From Pseudomonas sp. AL03 (lineage in GTDB: Bacteria; Pseudomonadota; Gammaproteobacteria; Pseudomonadales; Pseudomonadaceae), in contig NZ_JASBRE010000029.1 in NCBI RefSeq assembly GCF_029960815.1, forward strand, positions 1-57,646: DNA of 57,646 nucleotides. Reading direction: 5' to 3'. The first letter of the stretch is position 1. Every line of letters starts with the position of its first letter. The translations under genes were made by a program, and so were the position numbers. Below the pieces are notes generated by a model that was given only the letters and a program-made list of their open reading frames with translations, searched no databases and was not told the DNA's origin. Below are positions 33,555 to 42,302 of this stretch, piece after piece.

Positions 33555-34542
33555 CTAGAGCGGGCTGACGAAGCGGTTGTCGATCAGGTCGTCATTGCTG
33601 ACGTTGTACGGTTTGCCCTGCAATTCACTGGCGGTCTCGTTGGCCAGTTTGATCAGCGGTGCGCTGTCGCCCGGCTTGCCTGGCGAGCCGAAGAGTTTTT
33701 CGCTCATGGCCTGATCGTAAAAGCGCACGCCTTGTGCGGCAGCCGCCAGCTCCTTCGGATCGGCGAGGTAACCGCCGACGCCTTTGGCCATGATTTTATA
33801 GGCTTCTTCCGGATGGTCCTGGGTGTACTGGACCGCTTTGTACAGACCGGCCACCAACGCCTTGACGTCTTCCGGTTGCTTCTCGATGACGGTGCAATTG
33901 AGCGCGACCACATCGACAATCACTCCCGGCGTGCTGCTGCTGTCGATCAGCACCTTGCCTTGTTGCTTGTTGCGGACCATCGACAGATGCGGCTCCCAGG
34001 TCACGGCGGCCGGCACGCGACCGGCGATGAACGCGGTGGCGGCATCGTCGGCGGTCATGTTCTGCACGGTGATGTCGCTCATTTTCATGCCGTGTTTTTT
34101 TCAGCAAGTACGACAGCCAGAACTGCGAGGTAGAACCTTCGTTCACCGCCACGGCTTTGCCCTTCAGCTCCTGCAGACTCTTGACGTCCTTGCCCACGAG
34201 CACGCCGTCGCCACCATGGCTGTCATCGAGTGCGGCCACCGCTTTGAAGCAGAATTGCGGGCGGTACTTGAGCACTTCGTCGATGGTCGACGCCGACCCC
34301 GATAACTCTCCCGAGGCTTGCGCAGCCATGTACATCGAAGCCTCTTCGACGACAGGCAATTCGACGGTCAGACCGTTTTCCTTGAAGTAGCCCAGATCCC
34401 GGGCCAGGTAGAGCGTGCCATATCCGACCCACGTGGTGTGGCCGATGGACAGGGTGCCGGCCTGGGCGCTGGTAGCGACCGTGGCGGCGATGGCGGTGAC
34501 CGCCAGCGGATGAGCGAAGCGGGTAAGCAAGGACTTGATCAT
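33555..34542 (-). pseudogene. ABC substrate-binding protein (NMT1/TauA type), frameshifted at a run of seven A
   Basis: Signal peptide MIKSLLTRFAHPLAVTAIAA, followed by the NMT1-like receptor body (SIGHTTWVGYGTLYLARDLG, then VNEGSTSQFWLSYLLKK). The frame breaks at T7 on the plus strand (34095-34101, A7 in the gene); the second part resumes in another frame as HGMKMSDITVQNM and continues to FVSPL. Removing one A gives a single 328-residue protein of normal length, with no other lesion. GGGAG precedes the start. Either a true mutation, a phase-variable or slippage-prone tract, or a sequencing error. The downstream permease and ATPase are intact. Confidence 0.85.
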
Positions 34543-34917
34543 GGAGCACTCCCAAAGCTGTTGATTTAGTTTTGTCATGGGCAGTACGGCCAGTGGCCTT
34601 GGAGCAGAAGCAACCTGAGGTCTCTGATGGACCTTTCGGCGGTCAGCGTTTGGCTGACTGGCGAGGTCGATGTTGGCCCAAGGCGGGGATTAGGAAAATT
34701 AGGAAATATGTCGATGGGAGTGATGAAAAAACTGGGTAGCGTGCGCGGTAAAAGGGCAGTGTTGGCGGGGGTGCACGGGGTGGGTGCAAAAGGTGAGACG
34801 ATGATCGTTCCCACGCTCCGCGTGGGAAATGCAGCCCGGGACGCTCCGTGTCCCAAAGCGGACGCAGAGCGTCCATTGAGGCATTCCCACGCAGAGCGTG
34901 GGAACGATCAGTGGAGC
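34543..34917. other. Gap between the receptor and aminotransferase genes
   Basis: 375 bp without a gene. The right part (34802-34910) is the three-hairpin repeat. The left part is purine-rich, G-heavy sequence with no ribosome-binding site or start codon of merit. The repeat may separate transcription of the enzyme pair from the importer operon. Confidence 0.6.
34802..34910. repeat. Three-hairpin intergenic repeat, copy 2
   Basis: Same structure as at 24609-24720: TGATCGTTCCCACGCTCCGC... at the left, complement at the right ending GGGAACGATCA, and an inner hairpin GGACGCTCCGTGTCC / GGACGCAGAGCGTCC with substitutions. It ends 7 bp before the stop of the aminotransferase gene, so it may also act as a transcript end. 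Confidence 0.88.
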
Positions 34918-36288
34918 TCAGAGTCGGCCGTATTCCTGCGCCGTGCGATCGACTGCCTTGAGGGTCTTGCCGACCAACTCATCAACCTCTTCGCGACTGG
35001 CAATCAACGCCGGCGCCATGATCATCCGCCCCAGCGTCGAGCGAATAATCACCCCTTCTTCGAAGCCGATCGTGCGGCAACGCCAGGCAATGTCGTTCTC
35101 ATTGGCAAAGCGCTTGCGACTGGTTTTGTCCTCTGCCAATTGCAGCGCTGCGACCATGCCGACACCCTGAATATCGCCCACCAACGGGTGATTGCCGAAC
35201 ACCTCGCGCAAGCACTGTTGCAGGTAGGGGCCGATGTCATCCTTGACCCGCGTCACCACCCCTTCATCACGCAAGGCCTTGAGGTTGGCGATGGCCACCG
35301 CCGCTGCCACCGGGTGCCCGGAGTAGGTCAAGCCGTGGGCAAACACCCCGCCCTGCTCCACCAATACCTGGGCGATTTTCTTCGACAGAATCAGACCGCC
35401 CATGGGGATGTAACCCGAGGTCAACCCCTTGGCGATGGATAAGGTGTCCGGCTCGAAACCGAAGTGCTCGTGGGCGAACCATTCACCGGTGCGGCCAAAG
35501 CCACCGATCACTTCATCGGCGCACAACAGCACGTCGTACTTACGGCAGATTCGTTGAATCTCCGGCCAGTAACTCTCTGGCGGAAAGATCATCCCGCCAG
35601 CGCCCTGGAACGGTTCGGCGATAAACCCGGCAACCTTGTCCGCACCCAGTTCGAGAATCTTCGCTTCCAGTTGCTGCGCCGCCCGCAGGCCAAATTCAGC
35701 CGGGGTCAGGTTGCCCTCGTGGGCGAAGAAGTACGGTTCATCGATGTGTTCGATGTCGGGGAGCATGCCGCCCATTTCGTGCATGAACTTCATGCCACCG
35801 AGCGCCGTCGCCGCCAGGGTCGAGCCGTGGTATCCGTTCCAGCGACCAATCATGATTTTCTTCTCGGGCTTGCCAAGAACCTGCCAGTAACGCCGCACGG
35901 TGCGGATCAGCACCTCGTTGGCTTCGGAGCCGGAGTTGGTGTAGATCGCGTGGCTGTAGTGCCCCGGCAACAGGCTGAACAGCAGCTCTGAGAGCTCGAT
36001 CACCTGCGGGTGGGTGGTGTGGAAAAACATGTTGTAGTACGGCAACTGTTCCAGCTGCCGGGTCGCTGCAGCCGCCAGATCCTTGCGCCCGTAACCGAGG
36101 TTGGTGCACCACAGCCCGGACATGCCGTCGAGGTAACGCCGACCATCGTTGTCCCACAGGTGCAGACGCTCGCCACGGACCATCACCCGAGGGCCTTCAT
36201 CGTTGAGCGCTTTTTGATCGACGAATGCGTGGATGTGGTGCGCAGCGTCGGCGGCCTGGTAGTCGCGGGTTTCACGTGGTGTGGTCAT
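34918..36288 (-). CDS. Class III (omega-amine:pyruvate) aminotransferase, SpuC-like, 456 aa
   Basis: PLP enzyme of fold type I. Motifs: GLWCTNLGYGRKDLA (about 57-71), TNSGSEANEVLIRTVRRYW (phosphate cup, about 116-134), GRWNGYHGSTLAA, the PLP Asp in LCADEVIGGFGRTGEWF (about 260), the Schiff-base lysine in DTLSIAKGLTSGYIPMGG (about 292) and HGLTYSGHPVAAAVA. By eye it is close to Pseudomonas putrescine:pyruvate aminotransferase SpuC, so a diamine or omega-amine is the likely donor, although taurine-type donors cannot be excluded given the importer type. It is 31 bp after the aldehyde dehydrogenase gene. Confidence 0.9.
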   Translation of the reverse strand: MTTPRETRDYQAADAAHHIHAFVDQKALNDEGPRVMVRGERLHLWDNDGRRYLDGMSGLWCTNLGYGRKDLAAAATRQLEQLPYYNMFFHTTHPQVIELSELLFSLLPGHYSHAIYTNSGSEANEVLIRTVRRYWQVLGKPEKKIMIGRWNGYHGSTLAATALGGMKFMHEMGGMLPDIEHIDEPYFFAHEGNLTPAEFGLRAAQQLEAKILELGADKVAGFIAEPFQGAGGMIFPPESYWPEIQRICRKYDVLLCADEVIGGFGRTGEWFAHEHFGFEPDTLSIAKGLTSGYIPMGGLILSKKIAQVLVEQGGVFAHGLTYSGHPVAAAVAIANLKALRDEGVVTRVKDDIGPYLQQCLREVFGNHPLVGDIQGVGMVAALQLAEDKTSRKRFANENDIAWRCRTIGFEEGVIIRSTLGRMIMAPALIASREEVDELVGKTLKAVDRTAQEYGRL

Positions 36289-36319
36289 CGCCAGTTCTCC
36301 GTTTTGTTATTAGCGGCTG

Positions 36320-37828
36320 TTATGAGCGCAGCTGAAACCAGGTGGTTTTCAACTGGGTGTATTTATCGAATGAATGCAGCGATAGGTCGCGGCCGAAACC
36401 GGACTGTTTACCGCCGCCAAAAGGGACGGTCACGTCCAGCGCATCGACGCTGTTGACCGACACCGTGCCTGCTCGCAACTGCCGCGCCACGCGGTGGGCG
36501 CGATTGAGATCATCGGTCCACAGCGAGGCCGCCAATCCGTAGACGCTGTCGTTGGCCAGCTGCAAGGCGTGAGCCTCGTCATCGAACGCCGTGACCGCCA
36601 GCACCGGGCCGAACACTTCATCGCGAAACAGCGGCATGTCCGGGCTCACGCCGGTGAAAATCGTCGGCTGGATGAAGTTGTCGGAACCGTGGAAAATCGA
36701 CTGCCGCCCACCGCACACCTTCGTTGCACCGTGGCGCTCAGCCTGCTGAATAAACTTCATGATGCGCGAGGTCTGACGGCTGTCGACAATCGCCCCGGCG
36801 CGGCTCGTCGGGTCCAGCGGGTCACCCGGCTGCCAGCATTCGGCCTGCGCCTTGAGGCGCTCGACGAACTCGTCATGGATCGAACGCTCCACCAGCAACC
36901 GCGAGTTGGCCGAACACACTTCACCCTGATTGAAGAAGATCCCGAACGCGGCTTTCTGCGCCGCCAGATCGAGGTCCTGGCAATCGGCGAACACCAGATT
37001 GGCGCTCTTGCCGCCGCATTCCAGCCACACCTGTTTCAGGTTCGATTGCGCGGAGTACTGCATGAAATACTTGCCCACTTCGGTGGAGCCGGTGAACACC
37101 AGGCAATCGACATCCGGGTGCAAACCGAGGGCTTTGCCGGTCTGCTCGCCGAGCCCCGGCAGCACGTTCAGCACGCCGGCTGGCAAGCCGGCTTCCAGCG
37201 CCAGCTCGGCCAGACGCAGGGCGGAAAACGGTGACTGCTCAGCGGGTTTGAGGATCACAGAATTGCCCGCCGCCAGCGCTGGCGCGAGTTTCCAGGCGGC
37301 CATGTCCAACGGGAAATTCCACGGCACCACCGCAGCGACCACGCCCAGCGCCTCGCGGGTGATGGTTGCCAGCACGTTTTGTGCACTGGGGGCGATCTGG
37401 CCGTAGAGTTTGTCGAGGCTTTCGGCGTACCAGCGAAACACCCCGGCGGCGCCCGGTACGTCGATGTTGTAGGCGTCCATCACCGGTTTGCCCATGTTCA
37501 GCGAATCGAGCAGCGCCAGTTCTTCGCGGTGGGCCATGATCAGGTCGGCGAGGCGCAGCAGCACTTGCTTGCGCTCGCCCGGCGATCGCGCCGACCAGGT
37601 CCCGGCCTCGAACACTTGCCGCGCATTGCTGACCGCGGCGTTCACCTCTTCATCGCCGCACGCAGTCACATTTGCCAGACACTGGCCGGTGGCCGGATTG
37701 ATCGCTGCGAAAGTCTGGCCCGACTGCGCCGAGCGAGATTTGCCGTCGATGACGGCCTGGTCGGGTAACCGCAGCGCGGCAGCTTTGTTTTGCCAATATG
37801 CAAGCTCGAACACGTTCAGATGCTCCAT
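36320..37828 (-). CDS. Aldehyde dehydrogenase, PuuC/aminobutyraldehyde type, 502 aa
   Basis: NAD(P)-dependent dehydrogenase with PWNFPLDMAAWKLAPALAAG (about 168-187), VFTGSTEVGKYF, catalytic Glu in VWLECGGKSANLVF (about 272) and Cys in FNQGEVCSANSRLL (about 306). The N-terminal region resembles gamma-glutamyl-gamma-aminobutyraldehyde dehydrogenase PuuC. I start at MEHLNVFELAYWQ, discarding a non-conserved 31-codon extension. First gene of the enzyme pair; would oxidise the aldehyde made by the downstream aminotransferase. Divergent LysR gene. Confidence 0.9.
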   Translation of the reverse strand: MEHLNVFELAYWQNKAAALRLPDQAVIDGKSRSAQSGQTFAAINPATGQCLANVTACGDEEVNAAVSNARQVFEAGTWSARSPGERKQVLLRLADLIMAHREELALLDSLNMGKPVMDAYNIDVPGAAGVFRWYAESLDKLYGQIAPSAQNVLATITREALGVVAAVVPWNFPLDMAAWKLAPALAAGNSVILKPAEQSPFSALRLAELALEAGLPAGVLNVLPGLGEQTGKALGLHPDVDCLVFTGSTEVGKYFMQYSAQSNLKQVWLECGGKSANLVFADCQDLDLAAQKAAFGIFFNQGEVCSANSRLLVERSIHDEFVERLKAQAECWQPGDPLDPTSRAGAIVDSRQTSRIMKFIQQAERHGATKVCGGRQSIFHGSDNFIQPTIFTGVSPDMPLFRDEVFGPVLAVTAFDDEAHALQLANDSVYGLAASLWTDDLNRAHRVARQLRAGTVSVNSVDALDVTVPFGGGKQSGFGRDLSLHSFDKYTQLKTTWFQLRS

Positions 37829-38008
37829 GGACTTTTCTTGTGTCTGGATGGTGGCCCAGGCCCGTGTCCAGGAAAAATAGTAAAAATATCTTCGCAGACC
37901 ATGAAAAAACTGGGCAGCCAATCTCCCCGGTGGCGCGGTATGTGGTTATTGTTCAGGCATAACAACACCGTCGTCAGAACGGATGCAGTCGGCGCAAAAA
38001 TTGCCTGG
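37829..38008. promoter_or_regulatory. Divergent control region of the amine-catabolism operon
   Basis: 180 bp between the aldehyde dehydrogenase and LysR genes, which face away from each other. LysR regulators usually bind such a region as autoregulator and activator. The T-N11-A sites typical of LysR binding could not be fixed by eye. Confidence 0.5.
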
Positions 38009-38959
38009 ATGTCGAGTCCATCCACCCCGAGGTTTGCCGTGGCTGCCTACAACCTGCGTCAATTGAAATACTTCATCACCACCGTTGATTGCGGCAGTGT
38101 CGCCGAGGCTTCGCGTAAGCTGTACATCGCCCAGCCGGCGATCTCCACGGCGATCAAAGGCCTGGAGGACAGCTTCGGCGTGCAACTGCTGATCCGTCAT
38201 CACGCCCAAGGCGTGTCCTTGACCCCCAGCGGCGCGCGCTTTTATCGCAAGGCCCAAGACCTGTTGCGCATGGCCAAGGAGTTCGAACAGAACGCCCTCG
38301 CCGACAACGACGTGGTGGCCGGGCAAATCGATATCGGTTGCTTCGAAACGGTCGCTCCGCTGTACCTGCCACAGTTGATTGCCGGGTTCTCGGCGCTGTA
38401 CCCGGGGGTGAAAATCCGCATCCGCGACGGCGAGCAGCAAGAGCTGGTGCAAGGCCTGACGTCGGGCACCTTCGACCTGGCGATCCTGTACGAACACGAC
38501 CTCGACGCCACCATCCAGACCGAACCGCTGATGCCGGCGCAGCGCCCTTATGCGTTGTTGCCGGCGGATCATCGCTTTGCTCAGCTCAAGCAAGTGTCGC
38601 TGCGCGATCTGTGCCTGGAGCCGATGATTCTGCTGGATGTGCAACCGAGCCGGACCTACTTCGTCAGCTTGTTCGAAGAGTTGGGGCTGACGCCGAACAT
38701 TGCCTTCAGCTCACCGTCGATCGAGATGGTGCGGGGGATGGTCGGGCAAGGGTTCGGTTTCTCGATCCTGGTCACCCGGCCGCATTCGGAATGCACCTAT
38801 GACGGCCAGAAAGTGGTGTGCGTGGACATCGTCGAAGACGTCACCGGCTCTGGGCTGGTGGCGGCGTGGCTCAAGCGCGGGCAGTTGACCAAACCCGCGC
38901 AGTTGTTTGCTGATTATTGTCGGGAGCAACTGACCGCCAAGGCCGGGGCCAGGCCTTAG
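38009..38959 (+). CDS. LysR-family transcriptional regulator, 316 aa
   Basis: LysR helix-turn-helix at residues about 15-73 (NLRQLKYFITTVDCGSVAEAS, YIAQPAISTAIKGLEDSFGVQLLIR) and a C-terminal co-inducer domain. Start chosen at MSSPSTPRFAV; an upstream in-frame ATG at 37940 would add a leader overlapping the control region. Divergent from the aldehyde dehydrogenase/aminotransferase genes, so it is the candidate regulator of amine uptake and oxidation. Ends 3 bp from convergent hrpB. Confidence 0.88.
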   Translation: MSSPSTPRFAVAAYNLRQLKYFITTVDCGSVAEASRKLYIAQPAISTAIKGLEDSFGVQLLIRHHAQGVSLTPSGARFYRKAQDLLRMAKEFEQNALADNDVVAGQIDIGCFETVAPLYLPQLIAGFSALYPGVKIRIRDGEQQELVQGLTSGTFDLAILYEHDLDATIQTEPLMPAQRPYALLPADHRFAQLKQVSLRDLCLEPMILLDVQPSRTYFVSLFEELGLTPNIAFSSPSIEMVRGMVGQGFGFSILVTRPHSECTYDGQKVVCVDIVEDVTGSGLVAAWLKRGQLTKPAQLFADYCREQLTAKAGARP

Positions 38960-38962
38960 CGA

Positions 38963-41479
38963 TTATTTACGGGGCTTGATTCGCGCCGTTGCTTCAGCCA
39001 CCAGCGGATCATCCGGCCAGTAGTGCTTGGGGTACCGACCCTTCAAGTCCTTCTTCACCTCGGCATACGTGCTGCGCCAGAAGTTTGCCAGGTCCTGGGT
39101 CACCTGCACCGGCCGTCGCGCCGGGGACAGTAAATGCAGTTTGACCACCTGCCGACCACCGGCAATCCGCGGGGTTTCGGCCAGACCGAACAGCTCCTGC
39201 AACCGCACCGCCAGAATCGGCGGCTGCTCGCTGTAATCCAGACGAATCGACGAACCCGACGGCACGCTCAGATGATGCGGCGCCAGCTCATCGAGCCGTT
39301 GCGGCAGCGGCCACGGCAATAGGTTATGAACAATGCTCGACAGGTCCAGATTGCCGAAATGGCTGAGCCGCGAAACTCTCCCCAGATACGGCATCAGCCA
39401 CTGTTCGAGGCTTTTGAGCAACGCAGCATCGCTGACATCCGGCCATTCACTCTGCTCCTTACTGCCGAGGTCCAGCTGCCGCAACAACGCCACCCGCGCC
39501 TGCCATTGACGCAGTTCTGGCGTCCACGGCAACAGCTCCAGACCTTTGCGTCGCACCAGATTGACCAGCGCCTGACTGCGGGCCGTTTCATCGAGGCCGG
39601 TCAGGGGTTCGCGGCTGAGGATCAATTCACCAACCTTGCGCTGACGCTCGGCCCGCAACACGCCTTCACGCTCGTCCCAATCCAGTTGATCGACGCAGCG
39701 CACCTGTTCGGCCAGCACCGAATCGAACAGCGCCGGATCGAAATCCGCCGCCAGATAAATTCGTTCTTCACGCTGGCCCTGACGACTGCCGAGGTCGGCG
39801 ATCACCAGCCAGGGTTGCTTCATCAAACTGTCGGCTTCGGCAAACAGCGCTGCACGACCGTTGGCCAAACGATATTCCGCACCACCGGCCCGGCGCTGTT
39901 GGGCGACCCGATCCGGATAGGCCAACGCCAACAGCGCGCCGAGCCAACGCGGATGATCCGGATCGCTGACCGGCTCCGATGCTTTACTCCGCAGGTAACC
40001 GCGGTACTGCCGCGCCAATTGCCGAGCCCTTTGCACGCCACCCTGAGCGCCGCGTGCGGCCCGTTCTTCGCCGGACAACAACACCAATCGGCTGTGCAGA
40101 TCCGCGCCGGCGCCACGCAAAATATCCCGCTCACCGAGCAAGGCCGCAACATCGCACGCCATGTCGGCCAAGCCGAGTGCCTGACCGCGCAACAACAAAT
40201 GCGCGATGCGCGGATGAGCCGGCAGTTCGGCCATGGCCTGACCGTGCCGGGTCAATGCTTCACCGTCCAATGCGCCCAAGCGCTCCAGCAGATCTTGAGC
40301 CTGTGCATATGCCGCCGCGGGCGGTACGTCGAGCCAAACCAACTGCCCCGGCGTAACGCCCCAGCGACTGAGTTGCAATGCCAGACCGGCGAGGTCAGCC
40401 GAAAGGATTTCCGCGCTGGCGTAGGCCGCCAATTGTTCGTGCTGATCCTGCGACCACAACCGATAACACACGCCCGGTTCCAAGCGCCCTGCCCGACCCG
40501 CACGCTGAGTGGCGCTGGCGCGAGAAATACGTTGGGTGTCGAGGCGGGTCATGCCGCTACCGGGATCGAACCGCGGCACTCGCGCCAACCCGGCATCAAT
40601 CACTACGCGCACGCCGTCGATGGTCAGACTGGTCTCGGCGATGTTGGTGGCCAGCACCACTTTGCGAAAGCCTGCCGGTGCCGGGTCGATCGCGGCGCGT
40701 TGCGCGGCCAGGTCCAGTTCACCGTGCAATGGGCAGAGCAACACCTGCGTGCTCGCGCCCAGCGCATCGGCGAGTTGTTGATGCACCCGACGGATTTCCG
40801 CCTGCCCCGGCAGGAACACCAGCACGCTGCCGGTTTCATCATTCAAGGCTTCAAGGATGGTCTGTACCAGACGTGGCTCGATGAATTCACCGGGCTGGAA
40901 CGGTCGGCCCCAGCGCATCGCCACCGGGTACATGCGACCTTCGCTGCGCAAGATCGGCGCGTCATCCAGCAACCCGGCCAGTCGTTCGCCTTCAAGGGTT
41001 GCCGACATCAACAGGATCTTCAGCGCTTGATCATCACGAAACAGCTCGCGGCCATTCAGGCTCAAGGCCAACGCCAGGTCGGCGTCGAGGCTGCGTTCGT
41101 GGAATTCGTCGAAGATCAGCAAACCCACACCTTCCAGCGCCGGGTCGTCCTGCAAGCGCCGGGTGAGGATGCCTTCGGTGACCACTTCGATACGGGTGTT
41201 GGGGCCGACTTTGCTGTCGAGTCGAATGCGATAACCGACGGTTTCACCGACCTTCTCGCCCAGCTCACTGGCCAAGCGCTCCGCCGCCGCCCGCGCCGCC
41301 AACCGGCGCGGTTCGAGCATCAGAATGGTCTGCCCGGCCAACCAGGGCTCGTTGAGCAAGGCCAACGGCACGCGGGTGGTTTTACCGGCACCGGGCGGTG
41401 CTTCGAGCACGGCTTCGTGGCGTGTAGCCAAGGCTTCACGCAGGGCGGGTAAAACTTCATCAATCGGCAAAGAAATCAT
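38963..41479 (-). CDS. hrpB: ATP-dependent helicase HrpB, 838 aa
   Basis: DEAH-box RNA helicase, prokaryotic HrpB branch. Walker A APPGAGKTTRVPLALL (about 27-42), DEFHERSLDADLAL (DEAH-like box, about 124), SATLEG, the second RecA domain with VLVFLPGQAEIRRV, ATNIAETSLTIDGVRVVID (about 260) and QRAGRAGR (about 306), then the HrpB-specific C-terminal domain ending EVKKDLKGRYPKHYWPDDP. The start MISLPIDEVLP is preferred over one eight codons upstream. Antisense strand carries a very long open frame, which is a shadow. Confidence 0.95.
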   Translation of the reverse strand: MISLPIDEVLPALREALATRHEAVLEAPPGAGKTTRVPLALLNEPWLAGQTILMLEPRRLAARAAAERLASELGEKVGETVGYRIRLDSKVGPNTRIEVVTEGILTRRLQDDPALEGVGLLIFDEFHERSLDADLALALSLNGRELFRDDQALKILLMSATLEGERLAGLLDDAPILRSEGRMYPVAMRWGRPFQPGEFIEPRLVQTILEALNDETGSVLVFLPGQAEIRRVHQQLADALGASTQVLLCPLHGELDLAAQRAAIDPAPAGFRKVVLATNIAETSLTIDGVRVVIDAGLARVPRFDPGSGMTRLDTQRISRASATQRAGRAGRLEPGVCYRLWSQDQHEQLAAYASAEILSADLAGLALQLSRWGVTPGQLVWLDVPPAAAYAQAQDLLERLGALDGEALTRHGQAMAELPAHPRIAHLLLRGQALGLADMACDVAALLGERDILRGAGADLHSRLVLLSGEERAARGAQGGVQRARQLARQYRGYLRSKASEPVSDPDHPRWLGALLALAYPDRVAQQRRAGGAEYRLANGRAALFAEADSLMKQPWLVIADLGSRQGQREERIYLAADFDPALFDSVLAEQVRCVDQLDWDEREGVLRAERQRKVGELILSREPLTGLDETARSQALVNLVRRKGLELLPWTPELRQWQARVALLRQLDLGSKEQSEWPDVSDAALLKSLEQWLMPYLGRVSRLSHFGNLDLSSIVHNLLPWPLPQRLDELAPHHLSVPSGSSIRLDYSEQPPILAVRLQELFGLAETPRIAGGRQVVKLHLLSPARRPVQVTQDLANFWRSTYAEVKKDLKGRYPKHYWPDDPLVAEATARIKPRK

Positions 41480-41489
41480 GCTGGGTCCC

Positions 41490-41746
41490 CAGGGCGTGCC
41501 CACAGTAAATTGCGAGTCGCGTTGAAGCTGTGGGCGTGCCAGGCAAGGCGCGGGACGCCGGTAAGGGTCGTTTCCTTACCAAGTTCCGCAACGCAGCATG
41601 GCGCGTCCACAGCTTCAGCCCGGAGGGCCGAACCCCGATAAAATTTATCAGCCGTCGCGCGTTGTCGATCTGGAAAAAACAACATCAATCCTCAACAATT
41701 CCAGTGGGGGTGAGACGAGGGCGCAATTTACTGTGGGCACGCCCTG
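41490..41746. mobile_element. MITE-like element with perfect 25-bp terminal inverted repeats
   Basis: CAGGGCGTGCCCACAGTAAA... (41490-41514) and its exact complement (41722-41746) bound a 257-bp element with no coding capacity. A second, nested inverted repeat lies inside, TGAAGCTGTGG near 41523 and CCACAGCTTCA near 41610. There is no clear target-site duplication. Terminal repeats plus small size fit a miniature inverted-repeat transposable element. It lies 10 bp upstream of hrpB. The open frames within it (peptides with NLLWARP at both ends) are products of the repeat. Confidence 0.8.
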
Positions 41747-41841
41747 CCGGCGCGAGTATAACGGCGAACTGCTTGTCGCTCGTTGCTGTCCTAATTCATA
41801 TCGACGACGCTTCGTTTTCCAGATGACTCAGGAGATTTCAT

Positions 41842-42261
41842 ATGCGTATTCCCTTTCGCTTGATTGGCGGTGTATTGGTCGCGACGTTGCTGACGCAAGT
41901 GACCGCTTGCGGATCGATTTTCTACCCTGACCGTCGTGGTCAGATCGACGGCAAGATCGACCCGGCCATCGCCGCGCTCGATGCCGTGGGCCTGCTGTTC
42001 TACATCATTCCCGGCCTGATCGCGTTTGCCGTGGACTTCGCCACTGGCGCGATTTACTTCGAGCCCGGCAAGACCACCCAAGTGGCCCCGGAAAAACTCA
42101 AGGAAGCCATCGGCGCCGACGGCAAGGTCGATAACCACAAGTTGCAGACTATTCTCGAAACCGAACTGGGACGTAGCTTCCCGCTGGACGACCCGCGTCT
42201 GATTCAGCATAAGGGCAGCGCGCAGCAACTGGCCATGTTCGGCCTGCAACCTGCCGCGTAA
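41842..42261 (+). CDS. Lipoprotein of unknown function, 139 aa
   Basis: Signal peptide with lipobox, LLTQVTACG, cysteine at residue 23, so a membrane-anchored lipoprotein. Mature part: IFYPDRRGQIDGKIDPAIAAL, one hydrophobic helix (about 50-68, VGLLFYIIPGLIAFAVDFATGAIY) and an amphipathic tail. I recognise it only as a conserved Pseudomonas lipoprotein; it is sometimes labelled polyribonucleotide nucleotidyltransferase in databases, which nothing in the sequence supports. 41 bp before fieF. Confidence 0.78.
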   Translation: MRIPFRLIGGVLVATLLTQVTACGSIFYPDRRGQIDGKIDPAIAALDAVGLLFYIIPGLIAFAVDFATGAIYFEPGKTTQVAPEKLKEAIGADGKVDNHKLQTILETELGRSFPLDDPRLIQHKGSAQQLAMFGLQPAA

Positions 42262-42302
42262 TCCGTGCCTGTGAAGGAACACTTAAAGGACAAGCCGCCC
42301 CT

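Noticed and set aside
39326..41452. 708-codon open frame on the plus strand opposite hrpB
   Set aside because: Antisense shadow of a high-GC gene with full DEAH-helicase motifs on the other strand; no domain and glutamine/arginine-rich composition.
41476..41826. Small open frames on both strands upstream of hrpB (peptides with NLLWARP)
   Set aside because: They read into the terminal inverted repeats of the MITE-like element, which explains their similarity; not genes.
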